This document shows positions 27,101 through 34,989 of a DNA stretch of 34,989 bases, piece by piece (the first letter of the stretch is position 1; the number at the start of each line of letters is the position of its first letter). Origin of the DNA: Desulfobacteraceae bacterium (GTDB lineage: Bacteria > Desulfobacterota > Desulfobacteria > Desulfobacterales > JAABSP01); the NCBI GenBank assembly GCA_011390065.1, contig JAABTD010000014.1, positions 1 through 34,989 on the forward strand. Direction: 5' to 3'. The notes under the pieces were generated by a model. That model was not told the origin of the DNA. It searched no databases and saw only the letters and a list, made by a program, of their open reading frames with translations. The position numbers and the translations under genes are program-made.

Positions 27101-30001
27101 CCGCCAGGAGGCGGCGAGATCCGATCCGCTTTGACGATCCGGTTCGCCCGACACATTCCATTGGAGCAGTCGATTTTTCGTGATCAGCAGCCGCCAGCCG
27201 GTGCGCATCGCTGCATCCAGGCTGAAAAACGCTTCGTAGGGCAGGCATGCGAGCGTGAAGGCGGCCTGCAAGACGTATCCGCGGACCGAATCCGCTTCGG
27301 CCGCGAGGTGCTGGCCTAGGGTCATATCGTCTTGCTTCCGGAGCACATTCAATGCCGATGCAAGCAAGGACGGCATCAGAAGGATCCCGATCGCCGCCAA
27401 TGTCCAGAACCCGGCCGACGGCAGTGCGATCCAGGCCCACAGCAGCAGCAGGGTCAGGGCCGCGGCCGTCAGACTGCGTCGCAGGTTGTCGAAGATTTTC
27501 CAGCGGGAGAGCATGGAGAGCGGATTTTTCCGCCGGCGCGCATCGGGCGTGGGAATGTCCGGCAACAGCCAGCGGGCGATCTGCCAATCGCCGCGGATCC
27601 ATCGATGCCGGCGGTTCACGTCCGCGCTGTAGCGGGACGGGTATTCCTCGTATAACTGCACGTCGCTGAGCAGCCCGGACCGGGCGTAACACCCCTCCAG
27701 AAGATCGTGGCTGAGGATCCGGTTTTCGGGCAAACGCCCGGCCAGAGCCTGTTCGAATGCATCCACATCATAGATGCCCTTGCCGATGAAGGAGCCTTCG
27801 CCGAACAGGTCCTGGTACACATCTGAAACGGCGCGCGTATAAGGGTCGATGCCGGGCTCGCTGGCGCACATATGCGCATACCGCGACTGGTTCATGCCGG
27901 ACAGGCTCACCGCCACCCGCGGCTGGAGAATGCCGTATCCCGCCACCACGCGCCGCCGGGTTTCATCGTAGCGCGCCACATTGAGCGGGTGGGCCATGGC
28001 GCCCACGAACTGCCATGCCGAATCCCGTCCCAGCTGCGTATCGGTGTCCAGCGTGATCACATACTTGACGCCGGACAGGACCCGGACGTCGCCGACGACA
28101 AGGGCGAAACGATCGCCTTCGGCGCCCTGGGCGTTGCCGCGCAGAAGCTGGTTCAAATCGGAGAGCTTGCCGCGCTTGCGTTCATACCCCATCCAGATTC
28201 CGTCTCGCGGGTTCCAGCGGCGCGGCCGATGAAACAGGAAAAAATGATCGCCTTCCGGATGGCGATGCGCGTCGTTGAGCGCTTGGATCCCCTGCCTGGC
28301 CAGCCGCAACAAGGTTGCGTCTTCCGGCAGCGTTTCCTCGGCCGCATCGCTGAAATCGGTCAACAGACCGAAATGCAGGTGGTCGTCCCGATTGGCCAGA
28401 AACCGCACCTCCAGGGCCTCGATCAGCGCCTCGATGTTTTGAGCGGTCGTCAGCATGGTCGGGACCACCACCAGGGTGCGCATTTCCGACGGGATCCCCC
28501 GTGAGAAATCCATGCGCGGCAACGGGCGCGGGGTCGCCAGCAACGTCGCCAGCCAGTTGACCAGGGCGACCGCCAGGTGACCGGCGCCCAGAAGCAGGAG
28601 CAAGCCGAACCCCCCGAGGGCCCAACCCTGCATTCCGTCCGCATGAGCCCTGGCCGCGAAGCTTCCGGCGAAAACCGCCGTCAGCAGCAGAACGGCGCCG
28701 CAATACATCCGCAGCGGCATCCGTCGGCCGGCCTTGCGCAGAGCGTCGATCATCGTGTTGCGCATTTTCACCGCTTGTTCGAGTTCCGCCCGTCCCGCGT
28801 CGATCAGGTAGAACCCGACATGGGCGCCGCGGTCGCCTGTGCCTTTCTGAGCGGCGCGCTCATGAGCCAGCCGGTTCGCCCGACGCGCCACCTCGACCTC
28901 GGAGCGCGGGCTGCACCTGGCGATCTTTTCCACAACATGGCGGTAACGGTCGCGGGTCGAGAAATCCATCTTGCCGTAAACATCGCCGGGATCTTCTTTC
29001 AGGGTCTGCTCGACATGGCTCATGGTCTCGACGAACTCGCGCCAGTCCATGGCGCCCAGGAAACGGAGACTGCCGATGCTGTTGCTCATGGAAACCTGGT
29101 CCGCCGCTTGCTGTTGCGTCTCCGCGCTCACCATGTGTTCGATGGTCCGGCCGGACTCGGCCAGCCGCTGTTCGATCCAGGTGAGCGGCAGGGACAGCGC
29201 GGGGCCCTGAAGCTGAAGGCAGCGCGTGAACTCCGCGACAAACGCGCTCAGCAGAGGAGGCTGGGACCGCGCCATGTCGGCGACCGTCAGAATCAGGTTC
29301 CGGGGGTCCCTGGCGACGATGTCCGTCATCAGGTCGGCCCAATGGTTGGCGCGGTTTCGTTCGATCCTGTCGGCGGCGATCCGCGCGGCAACCCGTCTCA
29401 GATTTTCGATCAGGGCCAGCCGCAGCATGATGGGGATGGCCCACAATTCGCCGATTTTCAGGATCGTCGCCGACTGATAGGCGGCCACAAAACGGCTCAG
29501 GTTTTCCGGATCCACCCGCCCGTCGCCGTGGGCGATGATTTCCAGCGCAATGTCGTATACGCGCGGCTGCCCGGCTGACGCCGTGTTCATCAAGCGCGGC
29601 AGTTCCCGGCTGTACCCCTTGGGCAGGTGCCGCCTGGCCATTCGAATCTGCTCTTCAATCAAATAGAAATTGTCGAGCAGCCATTCTCCGGCCGGCGCGA
29701 TTCTGAGATCGGCCGCAACCGCCTTTATCAGCAGGGCGCGGGCCTCGACCAGGACCGTTTCATTTTCCGCCAGGCGCGTCAGAAGGCCCTCCAGGGGGCG
29801 TTCGGAACTCAATTGGTGCGTTTCCGCCAGGGCCTTGCCGTGCAGTTTCATCTGGTCGCTGCCGAACAGCTCCGCACGCAGCGGGGGGCTTTCGCCGGAA
29901 ACCGGTTGCGCCGGGTCGATCCCGCCGGGTCGCGCCGGCAACCCCAGCAAAGGCCGAAACAGCTTTATAGGATGGAGCAGGTTTTTAGGATGGATCTTCA
30001 C
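21200..30001 (-). CDS. Cyclic beta-1,2-glucan synthase-like protein (NdvB/Cgs type: glycosyltransferase + GH94-like phosphorylase domains)
   Basis: 2933 aa; GT region [27 protein letters not shown]...[50 protein letters not shown]-terminal GH94-like [15 protein letters not shown]...[32 protein letters not shown]...[19 protein letters not shown]. Confidence 0.95.
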   Translation of the reverse strand: MKIHPKNLLHPIKLFRPLLGLPARPGGIDPAQPVSGESPPLRAELFGSDQMKLHGKALAETHQLSSERPLEGLLTRLAENETVLVEARALLIKAVAADLRIAPAGEWLLDNFYLIEEQIRMARRHLPKGYSRELPRLMNTASAGQPRVYDIALEIIAHGDGRVDPENLSRFVAAYQSATILKIGELWAIPIMLRLALIENLRRVAARIAADRIERNRANHWADLMTDIVARDPRNLILTVADMARSQPPLLSAFVAEFTRCLQLQGPALSLPLTWIEQRLAESGRTIEHMVSAETQQQAADQVSMSNSIGSLRFLGAMDWREFVETMSHVEQTLKEDPGDVYGKMDFSTRDRYRHVVEKIARCSPRSEVEVARRANRLAHERAAQKGTGDRGAHVGFYLIDAGRAELEQAVKMRNTMIDALRKAGRRMPLRMYCGAVLLLTAVFAGSFAARAHADGMQGWALGGFGLLLLLGAGHLAVALVNWLATLLATPRPLPRMDFSRGIPSEMRTLVVVPTMLTTAQNIEALIEALEVRFLANRDDHLHFGLLTDFSDAAEETLPEDATLLRLARQGIQALNDAHRHPEGDHFFLFHRPRRWNPRDGIWMGYERKRGKLSDLNQLLRGNAQGAEGDRFALVVGDVRVLSGVKYVITLDTDTQLGRDSAWQFVGAMAHPLNVARYDETRRRVVAGYGILQPRVAVSLSGMNQSRYAHMCASEPGIDPYTRAVSDVYQDLFGEGSFIGKGIYDVDAFEQALAGRLPENRILSHDLLEGCYARSGLLSDVQLYEEYPSRYSADVNRRHRWIRGDWQIARWLLPDIPTPDARRRKNPLSMLSRWKIFDNLRRSLTAAALTLLLLWAWIALPSAGFWTLAAIGILLMPSLLASALNVLRKQDDMTLGQHLAAEADSVRGYVLQAAFTLACLPYEAFFSLDAAMRTGWRLLITKNRLLQWNVSGEPDRQSGSDLAASWRTMWFAPALAAAAVMYLMVWRPGVLTAAGPVLGLWFASPVIAWWVSQPFVGRRETLTTDQARFLRGLARKTWAFFDVFVGPEDHWLPPDNYQEHPVAVVAHRTSPTNMGLSLLANQTAYDFGYISAGTLLERTTKAFHAMEALERHRGHFYNWYDTQSLKPLPPQYISSVDSGNLAGHLMTLSPGLSDLPDHKILETRLLEGLSDTIGILADAAGSAPNASAQGILARLQQDLESAVAARPGTLTAWRQLLDGLATAASAWADGADAPDAGPDSQAGWWAGAFAGQCRDALDDLAHLAPWTRLPASQNNPTDFPDLEKVPTLNELATLEADLRTAMAQHPDDAASPEKRARLDELQRLVAEGSRHARARIAAIGKLVAQCDAFARMDHDFLYDEKRHLLTIGYNVDEHRRDSGYYDLLASEARLAAFVGIARGQLPQESWFALGRLVTLVGGKPILLSWSGSMFEYLMPLLVMPTYERTLLEQTCKAAVARQIAYGKQRGVPWGVSECGYNAIDAQLNYQYRAFGVPGLGIKRGLAEDLVIAPYASALALMVAPGQACLNLERLAADGLETRYGFYEAVDYTPSRLPRGQSRAVVRSFMAHHQGMSLLSLAHSLLDRPMQKRFESVPMFQATRLLLQERIPKTTAPDAHANGISEHRPAAGDAEGHIRIFTSPDTASPEVQLLSNGRYHVMITNAGGGYSRWKDLAVTRWREDRTRDNWGAFCYIRDTNTREVWSATYQPTLRRSGRSEVIFSEGKAEFRSRHHHYDAHVEIAVSIEDDIEMRRMRITNRARTRRAIDVASYAEVVLAPPAADAQHPAFSNLFVQTEILRQKGAILCTRRPRSEEERSPWMLHLMAVHGAETGDISYETDRMKFIGRGNTVADPQAMAGAGGLSGSEGSVLDPIVAIQRRITLDPDESAIINIVSGIAETRDAAIRLVEKYQDRRLADRVFDLAWTHSQVLLRQLNASQADAQLYGRLAGSILYADAALRADPSVLKKNRLGQSDLWGYAISGDLPIVLLRIEDAANIDLVRRLVQAHAYWRLKGLAVDLVIWNEDRAGYRQLLHDRIMEIIAAGTEARESERPGGIFVRPGDQISEQDRILIQSVARAIFTDRRGTLADQLNRPRPGNAFPPPLVATRTHRIAPPPVAASPRSDLLFYNGMGGFTPDGREYVVTTAHGRATPAPWVNVLANPHFGTIVSETGSACTWSENAHEFRLTPWSNDPVGDSRGEALYIRDEERGHFWSPTPLPRPGNTPYVARHGFGYSVFEHAERGIRSELWVYVALDAAVKFMALKVRNTTDRPRRLSITGYAEWVLGDLRPESTLHVITETDPQTGAIFARNPYNAEFRNRVAFFDVDEAAHAVTGDRTEFLGRNGAPGHPAAMKRVGLSGKMGAALDPCAAIQVSFDLAGGQEREIFFKLGAGQDADDARNLIHRFRGPAAARIALDAVWRHWAHTLGAVYVETPDLSVNVLANGWLLYQTLACRLWARAAAYQSGGAFGFRDQLQDAMALIHAEPHLLREHLLRCAARQFPEGDVQHWWHPPAGRGVRTRCSDDRLWLPLATCRYVQATGDTGVLDEPIPFLQGRPLEADEESYYDLPGPSEETADLYEHCVRAIVHSLSFGERGLPLIGSGDWNDGMNLVGEHGKGESVWLGFFLYDVLMRFAVVARTHGDAAFAERCIGEAAGLRRHIDQNGWDGAWYRRAYFDDGTPLGSAENPECRIDSIAQSWSVLSGAGLSGAGLSGAGGDDRSRMAMEAVDRHLVRREHRLIQLLDPPFDDSALNPGYIKGYVPGVRENGGQYTHAAIWTAMAFARLGDNRRAWDLFAMINPVNHARSPEEAAVYKVEPYVVAADVYAAPAHIGRGGWTWYTGSAAWMYRLIVESLLGLERDVDKLRVTPCLPSDWEGFKLHYRYRETFYHIAVSQVSADEGGMRVIADGIDQPDRTIPLVDDRQDHQVEIRMPGPGE

Positions 30002-30025
30002 GATAAATGTTTCCTTATTGGCTTG

Positions 30026-31210
30026 TCATCGGGATAGTTTCTGGGGATAATTTTTGGCCGGGGCGTACCCCGCGATGCCGATCATGAATCGCACCAGGCC
30101 GTAACACAGCCAGCTTGCCAGGCGCAGCCGAAAGGTCTTGGTTCGCCAGTTTTTCTCGACAATTTGTCTCGAATCGGCTTCGATGGCCCGCATCAGGCTG
30201 CGTTTCAGCTCTTTTGCAAACGTTTCATCCTCAACGACGACATTGGCCTCCAGCGACAGCAACAGGCTGAAAGGATCCAGATTCGAGGAGCCCACCGTGG
30301 CCCAATGTTCGTCGATCACGGCCACCTTGGCGTGCATCAGGCTCTTGTGATATTCATAAATTTCGATGTCGCCGTCGAGAAAATCGCCGTACAGGGCGTG
30401 GGAGGCGTAATGCAGCAATCGATTCTCCACTTTTCCCTGCAACAGCAGCACCACCCTGACGCCCCGGCCGGCCGCGTCCAGAAGCGCGTGACGAAAATTC
30501 AATCCTGGAAAAAAGAAAGCGTTGGCAATGACGATGTCGGATTTTGCCCCTTCGATGGCCCCGAGATAGGCGTCTTCGATATCCCGGCGATGACGGATGT
30601 TGTCCCGCGCCAGGAATGCGGATCGCATCCGGCCGAGGGGTTCAATCAAAGGAGCGCGGTCGTCGCCGCGCCGATTCCGCCAATCCAGCAACCGGGTCCG
30701 GGCCGCCCGGGACCAGACATGGGCGACGGAATCGTAAATGTTTTCCACCAGCGGTCCTTCCACGCTGACGGCATAGTCGTAACGGGGCGATGTTTGACCG
30801 GGTATTCCCATATCATCGACCATATTGATGCCGCCGACAAAGGCGATCTCCCGGTCCACCACCACGATTTTCCGGTGCAGACGTCGCAACCGCCGGCGCC
30901 GCAGCGTCCAGGGCGAGGTCTTGGGGCGGAATTTCAACACCATCGCGCCGGCCGCCTCAAGATCGTCGACCATGGATTTCGGCAAATCCAGCGAGCCGTA
31001 TCCATCGACCAGGACATGCGTCTTGACGCCGCGCCGCGCCGCCCGCCCGAGCGCTTCCGCAATGCGTCTTCCAACGGCGTCGTTTTTAAAAATGTAGGTT
31101 TCCAGGTAAATGTCCTGGACGGCCCGGTCCAGGGCCGCTTCGACCGCCGGGAAAAATCCTTCGCCGTTTTGCAGGAGGGCGATCCGATTGCCTGGAACCA
31201 TAAAAGGCAT
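30026..31210 (-). CDS. Phospholipase D-family cardiolipin synthase (ClsB-like)
   Basis: 394 aa with two HKD motifs: HRKIVVVDREIAFVGG and HAKVAVIDEHWATVGSSNLDPFSL. Confidence 0.92.
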   Translation of the reverse strand: MPFMVPGNRIALLQNGEGFFPAVEAALDRAVQDIYLETYIFKNDAVGRRIAEALGRAARRGVKTHVLVDGYGSLDLPKSMVDDLEAAGAMVLKFRPKTSPWTLRRRRLRRLHRKIVVVDREIAFVGGINMVDDMGIPGQTSPRYDYAVSVEGPLVENIYDSVAHVWSRAARTRLLDWRNRRGDDRAPLIEPLGRMRSAFLARDNIRHRRDIEDAYLGAIEGAKSDIVIANAFFFPGLNFRHALLDAAGRGVRVVLLLQGKVENRLLHYASHALYGDFLDGDIEIYEYHKSLMHAKVAVIDEHWATVGSSNLDPFSLLLSLEANVVVEDETFAKELKRSLMRAIEADSRQIVEKNWRTKTFRLRLASWLCYGLVRFMIGIAGYAPAKNYPQKLSR

Positions 31211-31226
31211 CCCTTTCCGGCGCCGC

Positions 31227-33161
31227 TCAGTTAGCCGCCGTCATGCCCGTAGACGGCGGATCGGCCGCCGCCGCCCTTTTTCCGACGGCGGCCGCCAGCA
31301 TTTGTCTCAGCTCCTCGCCCTGCACGCTTTCCTTTTGCGAAAGCAGCCGGGCCAGATCGTCAAGGACCGTTCGCCGTTCCGAGAGGATCTGGCGCACGCG
31401 CTGATGGGCTTCCTCCATGATCCGCGAAACCTCGTCGTCGATCTGGGCGGCTTTGGCTTCGCTGTATTGTTTGCCCGAAGAAAAACCGTCCGGAGGAAAC
31501 ATCGGCCGGCGGGGGCGCTCGTAGCTCACCAGGCCCAGGGACTCGCTCATGCCGTATTCCGCGACCATGGCCCGGGCCATGTCGGAAGCCCGCTGGAGGT
31601 CGTTTTGCGCCCCGGTGGAGATTTCATCGAAGACCAGTTCCTCCGCCACCCGGCCGCCCAGAAAAACCGCCAGTCGATCGGTCAGTTCCGAACGCGTCAT
31701 TAAATAACGGTCCTCCGTGGGCTGCTGTTGGGTGTATCCGAGGGCGGCGATCCCCCGGGGAATAATGGAAATTTTATGGACGGGATCGGCGTGCTCGACG
31801 CTTTCGGCCACGATGGCGTGTCCGGACTCGTGGAAGGCGACGATTTCTTTCTCCAGCGCATTCATTACCCGGTTTTTTTTCTGAAGCCCCCCGATCACCC
31901 GGTCGATGGCTTCGTCGAAATCCGCCGGCCCGATCGTTTCCTTATCGTTTCGGGCCGCCAGCAACGCGGCTTCATTGATGATGTTGGCAAGGTCCGCGCC
32001 CACAAAGCCCGGGGTTCGGCCGGCGATCCCGCGCAGGTCGACTTCGGGTCCCAGCGCCACATCCCGGGAATGGATTTTCAGGATGGCTTCCCGCCCGTTG
32101 ATGTCCGGCCGGTCCACCAGCACCTGCCGGTCCAGGCGCCCCGGGCGCATCAGGGCCGGATCCAGGATTTCCGGCCGGTTGGTGGCGGCCATGAGAATGA
32201 CGCCTTTATTGGTTTCAAAGCCGTCCATCTCCACCAGAAGCTGGTTCAAGGTTTGCTCCCGTTCGTCATGCCCGCCCATCACGTTCATTCCCCGGGCTTT
32301 GCCCAGGGCATCCAACTCGTCGATGAAGATGATGCAGGGCGCCTGGGCCGCGGCCTGGGAAAAAAGGTCCCGCACCCGGGCCGCCCCGACGCCGACGAAC
32401 ATTTCCACGAATTCGGACCCGCTGATGGAAAAAAAGGGGACTTTGGCCTCCCCGGCCACGGCCCGGGCCAGAAGGGTTTTGCCGGTTCCCGGCGGGCCGA
32501 CCAGCAGCACTCCTTTGGGGATTCTGCCCCCCAGCTTCTGGAATTTCTCCGGCGTCTTGAGAAAGTCCACCACTTCCTCAAGCTCTTCCCGGGCTTCGTC
32601 GATGCCGGCCACATCAGCGAAAGAAACCTTGGTGTCGCTTTCCGCGAAAATCTTGGCCTTGCTCTTCCCAAACGACATGACGCCCGTCCCCGTCCCCATC
32701 TTATTCATGGCGAATCGCCAGATCAGAAAAAATATACCAAGAGGCAGAATCCAGGATAGGAGGCCGCTCAGGAATCTATTTTCATACCGGCCGGCATAAC
32801 CGACATTGCGTTCGCTCAGGTCCTTGACCAGGTCGGGATCGGTCACCCGAACGGTGGTGAACGATTTGTCGGGCGTTCCCGCCAGGATGCCTTTGATAGT
32901 GTCGGGTCCGATGACCAGTTCGCCCGCGATTCCCTGATCGATGTATTGTTTGAACTGACTGTAGGAAATCGTCTCTGTTTTCGATGAAAACAACAACGGC
33001 CACAGATAAGAAAAAATGAGCACGGCCAGGATGATGTGCCAAACCTTGAAACGGGCCCTGGCCGGCGGCTCGGTCTTTTTTTTCTCATCGTTGATGCCGA
33101 AAAAGACGCGCAGTTTTTCCCCTATATCGCTGATCGGATCTTTGTTGTCGTTGGACGCCAT
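31227..33161 (-). CDS. ftsH: ATP-dependent zinc metalloprotease FtsH
   Basis: Start likely at MASNDNKDP (33161). [52 protein letters not shown] zinc site; [18 protein letters not shown]. Confidence 0.97.
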   Translation of the reverse strand: MASNDNKDPISDIGEKLRVFFGINDEKKKTEPPARARFKVWHIILAVLIFSYLWPLLFSSKTETISYSQFKQYIDQGIAGELVIGPDTIKGILAGTPDKSFTTVRVTDPDLVKDLSERNVGYAGRYENRFLSGLLSWILPLGIFFLIWRFAMNKMGTGTGVMSFGKSKAKIFAESDTKVSFADVAGIDEAREELEEVVDFLKTPEKFQKLGGRIPKGVLLVGPPGTGKTLLARAVAGEAKVPFFSISGSEFVEMFVGVGAARVRDLFSQAAAQAPCIIFIDELDALGKARGMNVMGGHDEREQTLNQLLVEMDGFETNKGVILMAATNRPEILDPALMRPGRLDRQVLVDRPDINGREAILKIHSRDVALGPEVDLRGIAGRTPGFVGADLANIINEAALLAARNDKETIGPADFDEAIDRVIGGLQKKNRVMNALEKEIVAFHESGHAIVAESVEHADPVHKISIIPRGIAALGYTQQQPTEDRYLMTRSELTDRLAVFLGGRVAEELVFDEISTGAQNDLQRASDMARAMVAEYGMSESLGLVSYERPRRPMFPPDGFSSGKQYSEAKAAQIDDEVSRIMEEAHQRVRQILSERRTVLDDLARLLSQKESVQGEELRQMLAAAVGKRAAAADPPSTGMTAAN

Positions 33162-33175
33162 TTTGTTTCCCTTGC

Positions 33176-34654
33176 TCAAAGAATATGCAGCTCGCACACC
33201 CGCCGGTAATGGTAGCCGTAGATGGCCAGGGTAACCGCCAGGGGGAACAGTCTGGGCCTGCGCGCCAGGGTCCACGCCAACAGCCGCCAGTAATGGAGCC
33301 TTTCCTTGCCCAGAACGCCCAGCCGCAAGCCGGCGCGCCAGAACGCGAGGATGCGCTGCCGGTCGAAGGGCGTGGTCGCCGCCGGCGTTTTGAGTTCCTT
33401 CAAAATGCGCCTGACCCGCTGGTAGTATTGGCGCGGCGAGTAGATCTGTTTCATGATGGCGCGATACCCATCGTTCAGTTTGTCCAGCCCCATGGCCGGG
33501 ATGATGTTGGTGCGGCCGTCCACATTGTCGCCGGAAAACTCCCCGGATACGCGATGTTCCGATTCAAGGCGTTGAAACAATCGGGTCCCCGGAGGGGCCT
33601 GGAGCATGCCCACCATGGCCGTCACAATCCCGCTTTGCTGAATAAAGTCGATCTGGCGTTGAAAAATCGAGGGCGGATCACTGTCGAAGCCCACGATGAA
33701 GCCGCCCATCACCTGCAGTCCGGACCGGTGAATCGTTTTGACGTCTTCAAGCAGATCCCTGTTGGTGTTGTGCGTCTTGCAGCATTCGGCGAGGCTGTTC
33801 GCATCCGGCGTCTCGATGCCGATAAAGACGGAATCGAATCCGGCCGCGGCCATCATGTCCATCAGTTCGGGGTCGTCGGCGAGGTTGATCGAGGCTTCCG
33901 TAAAAAAGACGCACCCTTTTTTGTCCTGGCGCCACTGGATCAGGGCCGGAAGCAACTGTTTCTTGAGGGCGCCTTTGTTGCCGATAAAATTGTCGTCCAC
34001 GAAAAAAATATTGCCGCGCCAACCCGTCTGGTAAATCGCGTCCAGCTCGGCGATGACCTGCCGGGGCGTCTTGGTGCGCGGCGTGCGTCCGAAAAGCGCC
34101 GTGATATTGCAGAACTCGCAGTTGAACGGGCATCCTCGGCTATATTGAATGTTCATCGAGGCATAGCGCCGCGCGTCGATCAGGTCCCATAACGGGATCG
34201 GGCTCTGGTGGATGTCGGGATATCCGTCGGCGTTGTAAATTCTTTTCGGGCATCCATCGGCCAAATCCGCGATAAAAGCCGGCAGCGTGACCTCGGCCTC
34301 GTCCAGAACCAGATGGTCCACCTGTTCGAAGGCGTTGGGCCACGCCGTGAAAAGCGGACCGCCGGCAACGATTTTCAACCCATTGGCCTTGCACCGAAGG
34401 ATGACGGCAAGGGCCGACTCGCGCTGAATCGCCATTGCGCTGATAAACGCCATGTCGGCCCATGCCAGATCGTCATCGCCGAGAGGCGTCACGTTCAGGT
34501 CCACAAGATGCGTATGAAATTGTTCCGGAAGCAATGCCGCGACCGTGAGCAGGCCAAGCGGCGGGAAGGCCGCTTTCTTTCCGATGAAAGGCAGCGCGTG
34601 GGAAAAAGACCAAAACGTATCGGGAAACTTGGGGTAAACAAGCAAAATGTTCAT
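33176..34654 (-). CDS. B12-binding radical SAM protein, DUF4070-type
   Basis: 492 aa; SRGCPFNCEFCNITALFGRTPRTK (CX3CX2C), FVDDNFIGNK, GGFIVGFDSDPPSIF; N-terminal FPPLGLLTVAALLPEQF...VDLNV resembles B12-binding domains of this group. Confidence 0.92.
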   Translation of the reverse strand: MNILLVYPKFPDTFWSFSHALPFIGKKAAFPPLGLLTVAALLPEQFHTHLVDLNVTPLGDDDLAWADMAFISAMAIQRESALAVILRCKANGLKIVAGGPLFTAWPNAFEQVDHLVLDEAEVTLPAFIADLADGCPKRIYNADGYPDIHQSPIPLWDLIDARRYASMNIQYSRGCPFNCEFCNITALFGRTPRTKTPRQVIAELDAIYQTGWRGNIFFVDDNFIGNKGALKKQLLPALIQWRQDKKGCVFFTEASINLADDPELMDMMAAAGFDSVFIGIETPDANSLAECCKTHNTNRDLLEDVKTIHRSGLQVMGGFIVGFDSDPPSIFQRQIDFIQQSGIVTAMVGMLQAPPGTRLFQRLESEHRVSGEFSGDNVDGRTNIIPAMGLDKLNDGYRAIMKQIYSPRQYYQRVRRILKELKTPAATTPFDRQRILAFWRAGLRLGVLGKERLHYWRLLAWTLARRPRLFPLAVTLAIYGYHYRRVCELHIL

Positions 34655-34989
34655 GCGGTAAGGCTCCTTTGGCCGCCGGGGGAAGATGGGTTTGATTGTT
34701 TATGGTTCCTGATCGAATCAACGGCGTCCATTCCTTCTGAACGGGAAACCGTGAGAATCTGAATATCCGGCGGTTCGCATAAAAGCCCTTTGGTTCCCAG
34801 CAAAACGCTGAACTGATGAGACGCCAAATGATGGTTCAGGTCTTTACGGGTTTCCCACTCCCCCAGCAGGCTGAAACGGTTTTCATCTTCGATGTCGCTA
34901 AAAATGCCGAAATGTAAGCAACCCGCCTTCTTTGCCGTCGGTTCGATCATGGGCAGAAGGGTTTGCATGATTTCCAGTTGCTTTTCCGG
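34651..34989 (-). CDS. Antibiotic biosynthesis monooxygenase (ABM)-domain protein, truncated by the right edge
   Basis: Frame is open to the edge: PEKQLEIMQTLLPMIEPTAKKAGCLHFGIFSDIEDENRFSLLGEWETRKDLNHHLASHQFSVLLG. ATGA overlap with the radical SAM gene. Confidence 0.82.
   Translation of the reverse strand, partial: PEKQLEIMQTLLPMIEPTAKKAGCLHFGIFSDIEDENRFSLLGEWETRKDLNHHLASHQFSVLLGTKGLLCEPPDIQILTVSRSEGMDAVDSIRNHKQSNPSSPGGQRSLTA

Noticed and set aside
26064-27692. 542-aa minus-strand ORF inside the glucan synthase
   Set aside because: Alternative frame of the 2933-aa gene, Arg/Pro-rich, no motif support.
33176-34654. Firm assignment as hopanoid C-2 methylase HpnP
   Set aside because: The family resemblance is broad and no hopanoid genes are in the window; substrate cannot be assigned from sequence alone.

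Overview
This 35 kb, GC-rich window looks like an anaerobic bacterium, probably Desulfobacterota-like (inferred from gene content, not tested). Every protein-coding gene I can support is on the minus strand. In plus-coordinate order: the 5' part of pyruvate kinase (truncated at the left edge); a tightly overlapping three-gene operon encoding a U32/UbiU-V-like protein with two Cys clusters, a SAM methyltransferase and a type III polyketide synthase; an MscS-type channel; a Na+/H+ antiporter; a DUF2254 protein; an AI-2E transporter; a two-subunit 2-oxoacid:acceptor oxidoreductase; a stress/envelope block (BON lipoprotein, two lmo0937-like mini membrane proteins, a CsbD-like protein, a PAQR/hemolysin III protein, a stand-alone CHC2-Toprim primase-like protein, a hybrid PAS histidine kinase); and a ~13.8 kb operon-like array of ABM-domain protein, B12-binding radical SAM, FtsH, phospholipase D/cardiolipin synthase and a giant (2933 aa) cyclic beta-1,2-glucan synthase-like protein, ending at a perfect hairpin. 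Intergenic DNA carries at least four structured repeat families, including an IS5-like MITE-type palindrome in two copies and a modular palindromic repeat at three loci. The best candidate for an undescribed system is the U32-methyltransferase-type III PKS operon, which could be an O2-independent route to a hydroxylated/methylated polyketide. I saw no rRNA, tRNA or CRISPR array.
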